From Opitutaceae bacterium (GTDB lineage Bacteria > Verrucomicrobiota > Verrucomicrobiia > Opitutales > Opitutaceae), in the NCBI GenBank assembly GCA_015075305.1, contig JABTUS010000010.1, positions 1 through 64,000 of the forward strand: a stretch of DNA of 64,000 nt, given 5' to 3'. A program made the translations under genes and the position numbers. Each line of letters begins with the position of its first letter. The first letter of the stretch is position 1. Shown in pieces: positions 1-9,400 of this stretch. The notes beneath the pieces were generated by a model. The model worked only from the letters and a program-made list of their open reading frames with translations, was not told the DNA's origin and made no database searches.

Positions 1-167
1 TATTATCAACTGCCGCGGAAGCTTCAGGAAGCCTGCTTCACTCTCGATGGGTCGCATGCGTTATATAAAACCGGCCTTCGCCTGGCCCTTCACCGGCTTC
101 TTCAAGTCGGCGTCTGTGCAAAAATATCCATTGGAGTTTCGGTGCAGGCCTGTCAGCTACTGAACCC
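1..167. other. Non-coding left edge
   Basis: No convincing gene lies here. A weak inverted repeat (GAAGC at 18-22, GCTTC at 35-39) and an AT-rich TTATATAAAA at 61-70 are visible. The latter could belong to the promoter region of the threonine dehydratase gene that starts at 168, but no clear -35 partner was found. Confidence 0.3.
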
Positions 168-1430
168 ATGACTCAAGCCCCCGACCGCGAGTCCAGCAGT
201 TCCGCTTCGCAGGTGTCCTTGAGCGCCATCCGTGCCGCTGCCAGGCGCATCAAGGGTGCTGTGATTGCTTCTCCCTGCCCGGAATCGATCGCGTTGAGCG
301 AGGTCACTGGTGCGCGCATTTTCTGCAAGCTCGACAACCTTCAGCGCACCGGGTCATTCAAGGAACGCGGCGCGCGCAATGCGCTGGCGATGCTCCCTTC
401 CTCCGCCAGAAAACGGGGCGTTGTGGCTGCAAGCGCGGGCAATCATGCGCTCGGGCTGGCCTATCACGGTCGGCTGCTTGGCATCCGCGTGACAGTCGTG
501 ATGCCGGAATACGCTCCGCTCATCAAGCGGACCACCTGCGAACGACTCGGCGCACGTGTGATCATCGCAGGCCGGGACTTCGCCGAAGCTCGTGCCGCAG
601 CTGATGCGATCGTCGCAAAAGACGGCGCACGTTACATACATGGCTTCGACGATCCGGCCATCATCGCAGGGCAGGGGACAGCCGGCCTGGAGATTCTCCG
701 GCAGGTTCCCAATCTCGACGCCATCGTGTGCCCGATCGGCGGCGCGGGTCTGATCGCGGGTATTGCCGTGGCGGTGAAAGCGCTGAAGCCCAAAGTTCAG
801 GTCATCGGCGTCGAAAGCATCGCCACCTGTAGCTTTGCCGCCGCTCTCAAGGCGGGTCAGCCCGTCGCGATTCCGAGAAAGTCAACACTCGCCGACGGCC
901 TGGCGGTTTTGAAAGTCGGTGCACGCGCCTTCGAACTCGCACGGTCACGCGTCGACAAGGTGGTCAGTGTGCGTGAGGATGCCATTGCCCTCGCCATTCT
1001 GCGCATGGCCGAACTTGAAAAAACCGTCGTTGAAGGCGCAGCCGCGGCGCCTCTCGCGGCTTTTCTTGCGGGTAAACTTCCCGAACTGGCTGGAAAACGC
1101 GTCGCCCTCACGATCTGCGGAGGAAACATCGACCCCGCGGTCCTTAGCCGCGTCATCGAACTCGGGCTCGTCGCTGATGGTCGGATCGCACGGTTCAGCG
1201 CCGTGATCAGCGACCGCCCGGGCGGCCTGGCCGCGCTGGCGCGGGTGATCGCCGAGGCTGGCGCGAGCATCAAGGACATTGCCCATGACCGGGCATTCAG
1301 CGGGCCCGATGTCAGTGCCGTCACGTGCAGTTGCACGGTGGAGACGCGTGACCACCAGCACGTCGTCGCACTCAGGCGGGCGCTGCGCCGGGCGGGCTTT
1401 CAGCTCAAACCGGAGCGCGGCCCGCGCTGA
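168..1430 (+). CDS. ilvA: Threonine dehydratase (threonine ammonia-lyase) with C-terminal ACT domain
   Basis: PLP enzyme that deaminates L-threonine to 2-oxobutanoate and ammonia, the entry step to isoleucine, in the cytosol. The fold-type II core shows the Schiff-base lysine in GSFKERGARNAL (K65), a phosphate-binding GGAGLIAG loop near residue 197 and a CGGNIDP motif near residue 320. Residues from about 343 onward (FSAVISDRPGGLAALARVI) form a single ACT regulatory domain, which matches the 400-420 aa one-ACT subfamily rather than the long two-ACT biosynthetic IlvA. The single ACT domain suggests amino-acid feedback, but the effector cannot be read from the sequence. The last 31 bp overlap the 3' end of the convergent methyltransferase gene. 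The ATG is used because upstream sequence lacks a better start; no strong ribosome binding site is seen. Confidence 0.93.
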   Translation: MTQAPDRESSSSASQVSLSAIRAAARRIKGAVIASPCPESIALSEVTGARIFCKLDNLQRTGSFKERGARNALAMLPSSARKRGVVAASAGNHALGLAYHGRLLGIRVTVVMPEYAPLIKRTTCERLGARVIIAGRDFAEARAAADAIVAKDGARYIHGFDDPAIIAGQGTAGLEILRQVPNLDAIVCPIGGAGLIAGIAVAVKALKPKVQVIGVESIATCSFAAALKAGQPVAIPRKSTLADGLAVLKVGARAFELARSRVDKVVSVREDAIALAILRMAELEKTVVEGAAAAPLAAFLAGKLPELAGKRVALTICGGNIDPAVLSRVIELGLVADGRIARFSAVISDRPGGLAALARVIAEAGASIKDIAHDRAFSGPDVSAVTCSCTVETRDHQHVVALRRALRRAGFQLKPERGPR

Positions 1431-2224
1431 CGGACCGCCTCGAACAGCGTGATGATCGTCGCCATTGCCACGTTGAGGGAGTCCGCCTGGCCGGCCATCG
1501 GTATGCGAACGGGCAGATCCGCCTCGCGCAGCCAGAATTCGCTCAGGCCATATTGCTCGCTTCCCATCACCACTGCAAGCGGACCGCGAAGATCGCTGTC
1601 CGAGTAGAGCGCCTCGGCCGCCGGTGTGGTGGCGACCGTCCGAATGCCATGCTGCTTCAGCCAGGCATGCACCTCCGCGCTTGTTGAAATGAGGCACGGC
1701 ACGGAAAAGATGACGCCCGTCGACGCCCTGACGACGTTTGGATTGAAGAGGTCGGTCACCGGGTCGCACACAATGACGGCATCGCACCCGGCGGCGTCCG
1801 CGCTGCGCAGGATCGTTCCGAGATTGCCGGGCTTTTCGATCGCCTCGACGACGAGCAGGAACGGTTCCTTGGGAAGATGCAGATCGTTGAGCGAGCGTTT
1901 CCATTGCGGTGCGACCGCGAGCAGGCCGTCGGGACGTTCGCGATAGGCGACCTTTGCAAAGGCCTCCCTGCTCAGCTCAAACAAACGCGCCCCAGCCGCG
2001 CGCGCGCTTTCAAGAAGGCTGCGTTCATTTTCCCCCATGAACCAATCGGGGGAGAAGTATACTTCCGACAGCGCGACCTTTTTGTCCAGCGCACGGCGGA
2101 TTTCGCGGAATCCCTCGACCAGAAAGACCCCGGCCTCGTCGCGAGGCCGCCTGTCACGCAGCTTGACGAGCTGTTTGATCCGCGGGTTCTGGAGGCTGGT
2201 GATCTTTTCGGGCGGAAGTTCCAC
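1400..2224 (-). CDS. TrmH/SpoU-family RNA 2'-O-methyltransferase
   Basis: Predicted SAM-dependent rRNA or tRNA ribose methyltransferase of the SPOUT class. The N-terminus (ITSLQNPRIKQLVKLRDRR, then FLVEGFREIRRAL) is the small substrate-binding domain typical of RlmB/TsnR-like proteins. The catalytic half carries the three family motifs: EKPGNLGTILRSADAAG near residue 132, the VVMGSEQYGLS segment near residue 218, and IPMAGQADSLNVAMATIITLFE at the C-terminus, which together form the knotted SAM site. At 274 aa it has normal length. The target nucleotide cannot be assigned from sequence. It is convergent with the threonine dehydratase gene, and the coding ends overlap by 31 bp. Confidence 0.92.
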   Translation of the reverse strand: MELPPEKITSLQNPRIKQLVKLRDRRPRDEAGVFLVEGFREIRRALDKKVALSEVYFSPDWFMGENERSLLESARAAGARLFELSREAFAKVAYRERPDGLLAVAPQWKRSLNDLHLPKEPFLLVVEAIEKPGNLGTILRSADAAGCDAVIVCDPVTDLFNPNVVRASTGVIFSVPCLISTSAEVHAWLKQHGIRTVATTPAAEALYSDSDLRGPLAVVMGSEQYGLSEFWLREADLPVRIPMAGQADSLNVAMATIITLFEAVRQRGPRSGLS

Positions 2225-2334
2225 AGAAAGACTTACGCTGACCAGGCATCGATCCGATGCAATGGCGCAAACGGCATCGGAAGGGGAACCACGGACCGAA
2301 TCCGGATGGGGAGCGAGGAAAGCGGGGTCGCGGT

Positions 2335-2361
2335 GTGGCTCGGGCTTCCAGCCCGCAGTCA
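2335..2361. repeat. Hairpin module d, copy 1
   Basis: A 27-nt string that recurs identically at 25813-25839. Its core GGGCT-TCC-AGCCC is a perfect 5-bp stem with a 3-nt loop. It is part of the mosaic intergenic repeats and has no coding role that can be seen. Confidence 0.7.
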
Positions 2362-2410
2362 GCTCCTGACTTCAGGCCAAGTGCAGAAAGAAGAGGACGG
2401 AAGTCAGATT

Positions 2411-2449
2411 GTTTCGCGCGAAGACACGAAGACGCGAAGGCAGAGCGAC
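2411..2449. repeat. Repeat module b (CGCGAAG type), copy 1
   Basis: Built around GACGCGAAGGCAGAGCGA, which returns at 36786-36828 and, diverged, at 29860-29900 and 25890-25925. A variant with CGCGGAG in place of CGCGAAG follows at 2529-2559. It is intergenic and non-coding as far as can be seen. Confidence 0.6.
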
Positions 2450-2466
2450 GGGGAGAACTTTGCAAA

Positions 2467-2515
2467 TGGAGGGGCACGCCCCGTCGTGACCTGGGGACGC
2501 GCGTTGCGGAACGCC
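2467..2515. repeat. Repeat module a, copy 1
   Basis: Begins TGGAGGGGCACGC and continues CCGTCGTGACCTGGGGACGCGCG, ending GCGGAACGCC. The same element appears at 2617, 25725, 29802, 33323 (truncated), 36849 and 63683, always outside genes. Internal GGAG/CTCC complementarity is present in most copies. Confidence 0.75.
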
Positions 2516-2528
2516 ACCGGAAGAGTCT

Positions 2529-2559
2529 CACGCGGAGACGCGGAGCACGCGGAGAAGCC
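2529..2559. repeat. Repeat module b variant (CGCGGAG type), copy 2
   Basis: Sequence of the form CACGCGGAGACGCGGAGCA with a CACGCGGAG repeat, related to the module at 25890-25925. It lies between two copies of module a. Confidence 0.55.
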
Positions 2560-2616
2560 AGAGGTCAGAGTTCAGAGGTCGGAAGTCAGGCAGAGGAGAG
2601 TTGAACTCTTCCCAAC

Positions 2617-2669
2617 TGGAGGGGCACGCTCCGTCGTGACCAGGGGACGCGCATCGCGGTACAGCGCAA
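2617..2669. repeat. Repeat module a, copy 2
   Basis: Second copy in the same intergenic gap, 150 bp after the first and in the same orientation. It reads TGGAGGGGCACGCTCC, then GTCGTGACCAGGGGACGCGC and ATCGCGGTACAGCGC. Confidence 0.75.
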
Positions 2670-2718
2670 CGATGACATGGGCTTTTAACCATTGCTGGAG
2701 CGCTTTCTTCGCTAGAAC

Positions 2719-4014
2719 GTGGACTGCGTGCGAAAGAAGAACCGGAAGCCGAATGACCATCCGTTTTCCTACCACCAGGAGATCGAGCTGGAGATAGCCA
2801 CGTTGACGAACCTGGGGTCAGGGCTGGGGCGCGTCTCGATCGACCACCCTCAGGGACGGCTGGACAACTGGGTGGTCATGGTGCCTTTTACGCTTCCGGG
2901 CGAACGGGTGCGGGCCCGGGTTTTTCGCAATCACAGGAATTTTTCAGAGGCTGATCTGCTCGAGGTCCTCAAACCGTCACCCGATCGCGTCGCGGCGCAG
3001 TGTCCGCTCTTCGGCAGGTGCGGCGGATGTCAGTATCAACACCTTGAATACAACGCACAGCTCGCCTGGAAGCGGCGCCAGGTGGAGGAGCTGCTGCGCC
3101 ACATGGCGGGGATCGACTTTCCGGTTGAACCCACCATCGCCTCGCCCCGGCAGTGGGGCTACCGCTCCAAGATCACCCCGCATTTCGCCACCCCGCGACA
3201 GGTCCCGGAAGTCCCGGGCGATGCCGCCGCCGACCAGGACAGGGCGCTGCCGATTGGATTCCTGAGGCAGGGGACACGCTTCGACATTGTTGACGTGCCA
3301 CGGTGCCTGATCGCGACCGACGCCATCAACGACCGGCTGCATGCGCTTCGGGCGGAGGTGCGCGCAAGAGCGGCGGCGGGTGGCTACCAGCGCGGGGCGA
3401 CTCTCCTGCTGCGGGAGGCTTCCGGCGAGGTGACAACCGACTTCGACGCCGTCATCGTCGAAACCGTCGGCAGCCTCAGGCTCCGTTTTCTCGCCCGTGA
3501 TTTTTTCCAGAACAATCCCTTCATTCTCCCCGAGTTTACCCGGTACGTGCGCGAACAGGCCGCTGACTGCGGGGCGAGCCACCTGGTGGACGGCTACTGC
3601 GGAAGCGGTCTGTTTGCCCTCGCGAGCGCATCCGCGTTCGCGCAGGTTGCGGGCGTGGAGGTCAGTGAAAGCAGCGTCGCTTTTGCACGCGGGAACGCGG
3701 TGTCCAACGGCATTGCCAATGTCCGGTTCATCGCCGGTGATGCCGCACGGATCTTTGACGGACTCGCGTTCCCGCCGGCGGACACCGTCGTGGTCATCGA
3801 TCCGCCGAGAAAGGGGTGCGACGCAACGTTCCTGTCACAACTTTTCAACTACAGTCCGCGGGCGGTGGTCTATGTGTCCTGCGATCCCGCCACGCAGATG
3901 CGCGATCTGAAGGAGTTCATCGCCGCGGGTTACGCGCTGAAACGCGTCCAGCCGTTCGATCTGTTTCCGCAGACGCGGCATCTCGAATGCGTGGTCACGC
4001 TCATGAAACCATGA
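2719..4014 (+). CDS. rlmD: RumA/TrmA-family RNA uracil-5-methyltransferase (RlmD-like)
   Basis: Predicted to methylate C5 of a uracil in 23S rRNA using SAM. Residues 18-85 form a TRAM RNA-binding domain. A [4Fe-4S] cluster is predicted from C95, C101 and C104 (CPLFGRCGGCQ) and C196. The Rossmann methyltransferase part has VDGYCGSGLFAL near residue 290, DPPRKGC near 361 and the catalytic cysteine C388 in YVSCDPAT. The Fe-S cysteines favour RlmD over TrmA, but the exact target uridine is not provable here. The GTG at 2719 is the first start after the repeat-filled gap; another GTG at 2728 is equally possible. The stop overlaps the trmB start in an ATGA tetranucleotide, so the two are probably co-translated. 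Confidence 0.9.
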   Translation: MDCVRKKNRKPNDHPFSYHQEIELEIATLTNLGSGLGRVSIDHPQGRLDNWVVMVPFTLPGERVRARVFRNHRNFSEADLLEVLKPSPDRVAAQCPLFGRCGGCQYQHLEYNAQLAWKRRQVEELLRHMAGIDFPVEPTIASPRQWGYRSKITPHFATPRQVPEVPGDAAADQDRALPIGFLRQGTRFDIVDVPRCLIATDAINDRLHALRAEVRARAAAGGYQRGATLLLREASGEVTTDFDAVIVETVGSLRLRFLARDFFQNNPFILPEFTRYVREQAADCGASHLVDGYCGSGLFALASASAFAQVAGVEVSESSVAFARGNAVSNGIANVRFIAGDAARIFDGLAFPPADTVVVIDPPRKGCDATFLSQLFNYSPRAVVYVSCDPATQMRDLKEFIAAGYALKRVQPFDLFPQTRHLECVVTLMKP

Positions 4015-4628
4015 AAGGACGCAGCGACATGGAGGAAGTCGTCACTCCCGACTACCGGCGGCTGAACGAGCAGCGTCGCGCGGAGGTGCGCGCGGCATTG
4101 CTTCCGCTGGTTGCCGGGCATCGCCGCATCACCCTCGAAATCGGCTGCGGTCATGGGCATTTTCTTGAAGCCTATGCCGCGGCGCATCCGGACAGGTTCT
4201 GCCTCGGTGTGGACCTCATGAGCGATCGGGTTCGCCGTGGCACCCGCAAGAAGGACAGGGCGCGGCTGGGCAACCTCGCGTTCCTGCACGCATCCGCGGA
4301 TGACCTCCTCGCAGTCCTGCCGGATTCCGTGGCAATTGCTTCGATTTTTGTCCTGTTTCCCGATCCCTGGCCCAAGCGCCGTCACTGGAAGAACCGGCTT
4401 GTCCAGCCTGAGTTTCTCGAAAGCCTGGCATCGCATTCCCTCCCGGGTGCACCGTTGCACTTTCGCACGGACTACGCTCCCTATTTCGAGGAGGCGAGGT
4501 CCGTGATCGAATCGCATCCGCGCTGGAGCCTCGCCCCGGATGTGAAGGCATGGCCCTTTGAATTCACGACCGTCTTTCAGTCGCGCGCGCCCTCCTATCA
4601 GTCGCTCATTGCGCACCGCCGCGCGTAG
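4011..4628 (+). CDS. trmB: tRNA (guanine-N7-)-methyltransferase
   Basis: Forms m7G46 in the variable loop of tRNAs using SAM. The 205-residue protein has the SAM-binding LEIGCGHGHFLEAYA motif near residue 43, the GVDLMSDRVRR segment, and the family signature FPDPWPKRRHWKNRL near residue 117, which contains substrate-binding residues. Length is typical. The ATG at 4011 overlaps the TGA of the upstream RNA methyltransferase (ATGA), which implies translational coupling. A second ATG at 4029 would lose only six residues. The frame stays open upstream into the preceding gene, but that extension has no family similarity and is not used. Pairing of two RNA methyltransferases suggests a translation-quality operon. 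Confidence 0.95.
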   Translation: MKGRSDMEEVVTPDYRRLNEQRRAEVRAALLPLVAGHRRITLEIGCGHGHFLEAYAAAHPDRFCLGVDLMSDRVRRGTRKKDRARLGNLAFLHASADDLLAVLPDSVAIASIFVLFPDPWPKRRHWKNRLVQPEFLESLASHSLPGAPLHFRTDYAPYFEEARSVIESHPRWSLAPDVKAWPFEFTTVFQSRAPSYQSLIAHRRA

Positions 4629-4658
4629 CGGCAGCATCCGGCAACACCTGTTGCGATC

Positions 4659-6344
4659 ATGATGAAACTCCCGCGCCATTCCCTCCGGCTTATCGTTCTT
4701 TCCGGCATCGCCGCCGTCTTTGTGCGCGGCGAGGTGCCGGTCCTTGTCAAACCTGTCTCTGCAAGCCGCACGATGGTGGTGGCCGGCCACCCGGAGGCGG
4801 CGGCAGCGGGTGACGGCATTCTCCGCGCGGGTGGGAATGCGATCGACGCGGCTGTTGCCGTTTCGCTCACACTTGGAGTCGCGGAGCCCTATGGATCAGG
4901 TCTTGGGGGCAAACTCATGCTGCTGTATTTCGATGGGCGCACAGGCGAGACGCACGCTGTCGATGCCATGGACCAGGCAAGTCGTTCGCTGGTGCCCGAC
5001 AAGTATCGCCGCCGTCCGGAAAAATCCCGCTTCGACGGATGGTCGTCGGTTTGCACTCCAGGTCTTGCCGCGGGCCTCTTCACCGCGCATTCACGCTGGG
5101 GAAAACTCCCTTGGGCGCAAACGGTCGCACCTGCGATTGCACTGGCAGACGCGGGTTTCACCGTCCTGCCGAAATCGCGGCTGCTATTCGAAGAGCGGCT
5201 GGACAAGCTGCGCGGCGGGGACGGTACGCTGGCGAGGCTGTTTCTGCCGAATGGAGATCTCCCGCAGATCGGCTCCCGCCTTCCGAATCATGATCTTGCC
5301 CGCACCATGGAGCACCTCGCCCGCGACGGTGCCGATGGCTTTTACCGGGGGACGGTGGCGGCGGCGCTGGTCGAAGCGTCGAGAAAGGGCGGGGGGCTTT
5401 TGACGCATGAGGATCTGGAAAGTTATGCCGCGCGCGTAACCAAACCCATAGCCATCGATTTCAGGGGATATCACCTACTTGGCGGACCTCCACCCACCAC
5501 GGGAGCGTCGCTTTTCATGATAATTCTCAAGGGACTCGAAGCGGAGAAACTGACCCCGCCGCTTCGCACGGCGGCCAACATCGACCTGGTCGGACGATTC
5601 TGGAGGGAGGCGCATGCGATGGTGCAGCGTGAAATTGGTGACACAGTCGAATCCCAGGCGGCTTTCGACCGCATGGTGAGTCCCGGGGAAATTGCCGCCT
5701 TGCGCGAGCGCGTGCTCGGCAGGAAACGCAAGGTGGCGGGTGTTTCGGAGGTGGATTCGCTGCTGGCGTGCACGACGCATTTCGTCGTCGCCGATGCGGA
5801 TGGAAACATCGTTTGCGCGACGCAGTCGCAGAGCCTTCATTTTGGCGCGGGTGTCGCCGCTGCCGGTGTCGTGATGAACGACTCCATGAGCAATTTTGCC
5901 TACAATGATGCGCACAGTCCGAATGCCCTCGCTCCCGGCCGTCGTCCGCGCAGCACGATTGCGCCCACGATCGTTCTGAGCGGCGGCAAGCCGGTGCTTG
6001 CCCTCGGCATACCCGGTTCGTCACGCATTCCGACCGCAATCCTCCAGGTGTTGATCGACAACCTGGTGTTTCACCGGTCGATCGAGGACGCGATAGGCGA
6101 TACACGCATCCATTGGTACAGCCCCTTTGACAAATCAAAACGAGACGCCGTTGAGGCTGAGAAGTCACTCGATCCGGTTGTGGTGCGCGGCCTTCAGGCC
6201 GAGGGCTGGCAGGTGAATCTTCCCGAGGAGCCGGGAACGGGCCGGCAATTTGGAGGCATCAACGCCATCGCGATCAAACCCGACGGCATGCGCGTGGGTT
6301 ATGCGGACCCGCGGCGCACCAATGCAGCCGTCGGAGGCAACTGA
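4659..6344 (+). CDS. ggt: Gamma-glutamyltranspeptidase (glutathione hydrolase precursor)
   Basis: N-terminal-nucleophile hydrolase that removes the gamma-glutamyl group from glutathione and related peptides, in the periplasm. The first ~24 residues (two Met, basic stretch, LIVLSGIAAVFV) form a signal peptide. Family motifs follow: GHPEAAAAGDGILRAGGNA near residue 43, GSGLGG at 79-84, and TTH at 372-374, where the chain is expected to autocleave so that T372 becomes the nucleophile of the small subunit. The segments MNDSMSNF and RPRSTIAPTIV fit the glutamate-binding region. Length of 561 aa is usual. It stands 30 bp after trmB and is followed by a convergent receptor gene, with a terminator hairpin between them. 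Confidence 0.93.
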   Translation: MMKLPRHSLRLIVLSGIAAVFVRGEVPVLVKPVSASRTMVVAGHPEAAAAGDGILRAGGNAIDAAVAVSLTLGVAEPYGSGLGGKLMLLYFDGRTGETHAVDAMDQASRSLVPDKYRRRPEKSRFDGWSSVCTPGLAAGLFTAHSRWGKLPWAQTVAPAIALADAGFTVLPKSRLLFEERLDKLRGGDGTLARLFLPNGDLPQIGSRLPNHDLARTMEHLARDGADGFYRGTVAAALVEASRKGGGLLTHEDLESYAARVTKPIAIDFRGYHLLGGPPPTTGASLFMIILKGLEAEKLTPPLRTAANIDLVGRFWREAHAMVQREIGDTVESQAAFDRMVSPGEIAALRERVLGRKRKVAGVSEVDSLLACTTHFVVADADGNIVCATQSQSLHFGAGVAAAGVVMNDSMSNFAYNDAHSPNALAPGRRPRSTIAPTIVLSGGKPVLALGIPGSSRIPTAILQVLIDNLVFHRSIEDAIGDTRIHWYSPFDKSKRDAVEAEKSLDPVVVRGLQAEGWQVNLPEEPGTGRQFGGINAIAIKPDGMRVGYADPRRTNAAVGGN

Positions 6345-6374
6345 CGCTGGGCGGAAACTCTTTTCCTTCCCAAA

Positions 6375-6404
6375 TGAAAAGCCGGCCCCGGGGGGAGCCG
6401 GCTT
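6375..6404 (-). terminator. Rho-independent terminator of the minus-strand receptor gene
   Basis: Perfect 8-bp inverted repeat AAGCCGGC (6379-6386) and GCCGGCTT (6397-6404) with a 10-nt loop. Read on the minus strand, the stem is followed directly by TTTTCATTTGG. It lies 25 bp past the stop of the TonB-dependent receptor and in the gap to the convergent ggt gene. Confidence 0.75.
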
Positions 6405-6428
6405 GAAGCTTGTGCGATGCGTCTTCGG

Positions 6429-9400
6429 TCAGAACCGCTTGGTAATCTGGAGCGAATAGGTGCGCCCGCGGGCCATCAGATTGTAGACGCCGGTCTCATA
6501 TCCCCGCGAATCCGATGTCAGCGGCGGTGTTTCGTCCGTCAGATTGACGACTCCCAGCCGGACTGTCGTGTCGTTCAGCCAGGAGTCGTTCCTCATGAAT
6601 CGATAGGAGATGTTGGCGTTGAAGCTGATCGAGTCATCAACGATGAACCGGTAGCTGTTGGCGCCGTTGTTGAACACCGGCTTGATGTAGCTTGGAGAGC
6701 CCAGGGATTCATAGGTCGCCAGGGAGGTCGTTGCGCCCACGTCGGAATAGTTGCCGATGTAGTAGGCGGACAGGCCCGCGCTCCAGTTGTTGCGCTTCCA
6801 GGTGACCGTCGCGCTTCCCCGCCATTTTGGGGTCGCGCCACCCACATTGGTCGAATTGGTCCAGCGCAATTCCGTGCGCGGCGCGCCGTTGCTCACGTAG
6901 GTGTGAAAGTCGTTGAGATAGGTCCAGTTGGTGTTCAGGACAATACGACCAACATCCATCCGGGGCAGGCGGTAGGTGACGTCAAAGTCGAACCCGTTCA
7001 CGAATTCCTGCGAACGATTGAAGTACGTGGTGCGAATGTATTCGATCGCGCCGACAACAGCCCGCTGGCTCGAGGGCGGGCGGCCGGCATTGTAGGCGGC
7101 GAATGCGTCGCGGTCCGCCTGGGTCACGGGCAGGCGGACGATCGCGCCATCGCCCTTGTAGCCTGGAGTGCCGGAACCGAGGTCGATCTGGTTGATGCTC
7201 TGGCCCGCGGCAAGGGCCGCCTGCGTGGCGGCTTGGAGTGCCGCTGTGTCGTCCGCGATTGAACCGGAGGAGGCGATCACGTTGCGCTGCCGGATTTCCC
7301 AGTAGTCAATGCCGACGGAAAGGCCGCGCATCTTTGGCACATCAATGACAATGCCTGCGGACTTTCCACGCGATTCCTCTGGATCGAGGTCCGGATTACC
7401 CGCCGCGATGCTGCGCCGGTTCGAGGCGCCGTCGGTGGGTTGTCCCGTCACGATGCTGCGGTAGGAGTCGGTGGAGTTGGTTGCGGTCCGGATGAGCGTG
7501 CCCGTGAAAAGCTGCGCCAGGTTGGGCGCGTGGAAGCCCTCGTTGTAGGAACCGCGCACAAGAACGGAGGGGAGTGGCCTCCAACTGAAGCCGTACTTGG
7601 GTTTCGTTGTGTCGCCGAAGTCCGTGTAGCTTTCATACCGGGCTGAGGCTGAAATCTCGAAGGACTCCACAAGCGGGAGGCGGTTGCCCTTGCCGACGAG
7701 CGGGAAAAGCCCCTCCACGTAGGCGGCGGCGACCTGCCGTTTGCCATGCGTGTCGGAATTGGGCGAGAAACCCAGGAAGTCATTTGCGGTCGGATCCAGT
7801 CCGGAATCCGGGGGATTGAGACCGGCGAACGGGGGTCGGGTGTCTGCAAAGGATTCGTAACGATATTCGGCACCGAGCGCGGCACCGATGACATTGCCCG
7901 CCCAGATTTCAGTGACGTTGCCGGCTGCCCGCAGGTCAATGCTTCTCAGTTCAGTCAGGCCCTCCCGGATAAAGTGCGAACGGAACGTATTCTGAACGGA
8001 CTCGGGATTGATGTAGGGGCCCGTGACGACGAGCGTGTTGTTCTGGATGGCAAAACTTCGCGTGAACGGATTGAAGGCGCGTGCGGGGTCGGTTTGGTTG
8101 ATTGCATCCTTGAGCAGGCTCTTCCGGCTCGGTCCCATTTCGTCGTCCTTCACACGTGCGGCGCTCCAGAGGCCGGCGGCCTCCCAGGTCCAGGAGTCGA
8201 AGAACCGTCCGCGAATTCCCGCCACGCCGCGATAGACCGAGGTGTTGATTTCGGCGGTGCGGTCCGCGAGATCGGTCAGGCGCTTGTTGGTGATGCGCAC
8301 CGCCGCGGGCGTGCCCGTGAGGCGCGGCGTGCCATCGGCGTTTGGAGCTCCTGTTGGACTCCAGAACCGCGTGCCGAACGGATTGAAGGGATTTGTCGCG
8401 GGAACGATGATGTCGCCATCGGTGGACTGGGTGATGCCGTCGGGTTCGCGAATGGTGACGGAGCGCGCCTGGTACTGGCTCCACTCGGCAAACGCGGTGA
8501 GATTTGAGCCCAGGTCGTATTCACCATTCAGATACAGATTGCCGCGCGTGCTTTGCGGTTGAATCACGCGATAGGTGTTGTTGTTCCAATAATACGTGCT
8601 GGTGATTCCTGCGCGGGAAGGGCTGGAAGTCTGGAAACCCACGCCGGTTGCGGTCGGTACCAGGTAGAACTGCCCGCTGGTTGCGGCGAGCGACGAGGGA
8701 ATGCCGGCCGTGCGCCCTGTCTTGAACACGCCGTCGGTGAGCGTGCCCATGATGAAGTTGCCGAACTCGCTTGTGGCAGAGCGGGCGTTGAAGGTGGTGT
8801 CCGTGGACACATTCCAGGGAGCTGGCGCTCGTGCGGAATGATCGGCCTCTGCGGAAAAGGCGCGATCCCGCGCGTAGATCGGATCCCTGTCATAGAGATC
8901 AAGGACGACCATGGCGCGTCCGCGTCCGTTGTGGAACTTGAGGCCATGCGTGAGCGTCGCGCGCACCTCGCGTCCATCGCCGTCCTCCGTTTCTCCATAG
9001 CGGAGGACGAGTTCGGTCCCGGCAAAGTTGCGTTGCGTGATGGTGTTGATGACACCGGCGACCGCGTCGGTGCCATAGATCGACGATGCGCCGTCGCGGA
9101 GGACCTCGATGCGGTCAAGTCCGCGATTGGGGAGCACATTCACATTCGTTGAGAGTGTGGGCACTCCGGCTTCACCCTGGCTGATGGGGTGGGGCGGCAG
9201 GCGCCGGCCGTTGAGCAGGATCAGCGTGTTGCTGGAGGGAATGCCGCGCAGCGACACGGTGGCGTTGTCGCCGCGGGCGGTGGCGCCCAGTGTCGCCGTT
9301 TCGTTGCCGGGAAGTCCGGTGACCTGGGGCAGGGCCATCAGGAGGTCCGATGTCTGCGAGGCGTCCCGCAGGTCGATTTCATCCAGGGTGAACTGGGTGA

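Larger units (their letters stand above)
2225..2718. other. Gene-free gap filled with repeat modules
   Basis: No gene is supported in this stretch between the methyltransferase start and the RumA-type gene. It holds at least five repeat modules listed separately (a hairpin module at 2335-2361, CGCGAAG-type modules at 2411-2449 and 2529-2559, and two GGAGGGGCACGC modules at 2467-2515 and 2617-2669). A run of GAGGTCAGAG/TTCAGAGGTC/GGAAGTCAG-like short repeats lies at about 2560-2597. Open frames crossing the region are by-products of these repeats. Confidence 0.6.

Noticed and set aside
945-1904. 319-aa minus-strand open frame across the threonine dehydratase and methyltransferase genes
   Set aside because: It is antisense or out of frame to two well-supported genes, has no domain, and is the kind of long frame expected in GC-rich DNA.
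2501-2515. Extra operator copy (GCGTTGCGGAACGC)
   Set aside because: Resembles the TGTTGCGTAACA palindrome but is simply a variant of repeat module a, whose other copies read ATCGCGGAACAGCGC.
2467-2669. Short peptides encoded by repeat module a (e.g. GGARSVVTRGRA-like)
   Set aside because: The same peptide appears in different frames and contexts at several sites because the DNA repeats; there is no start, RBS or conserved gene structure.
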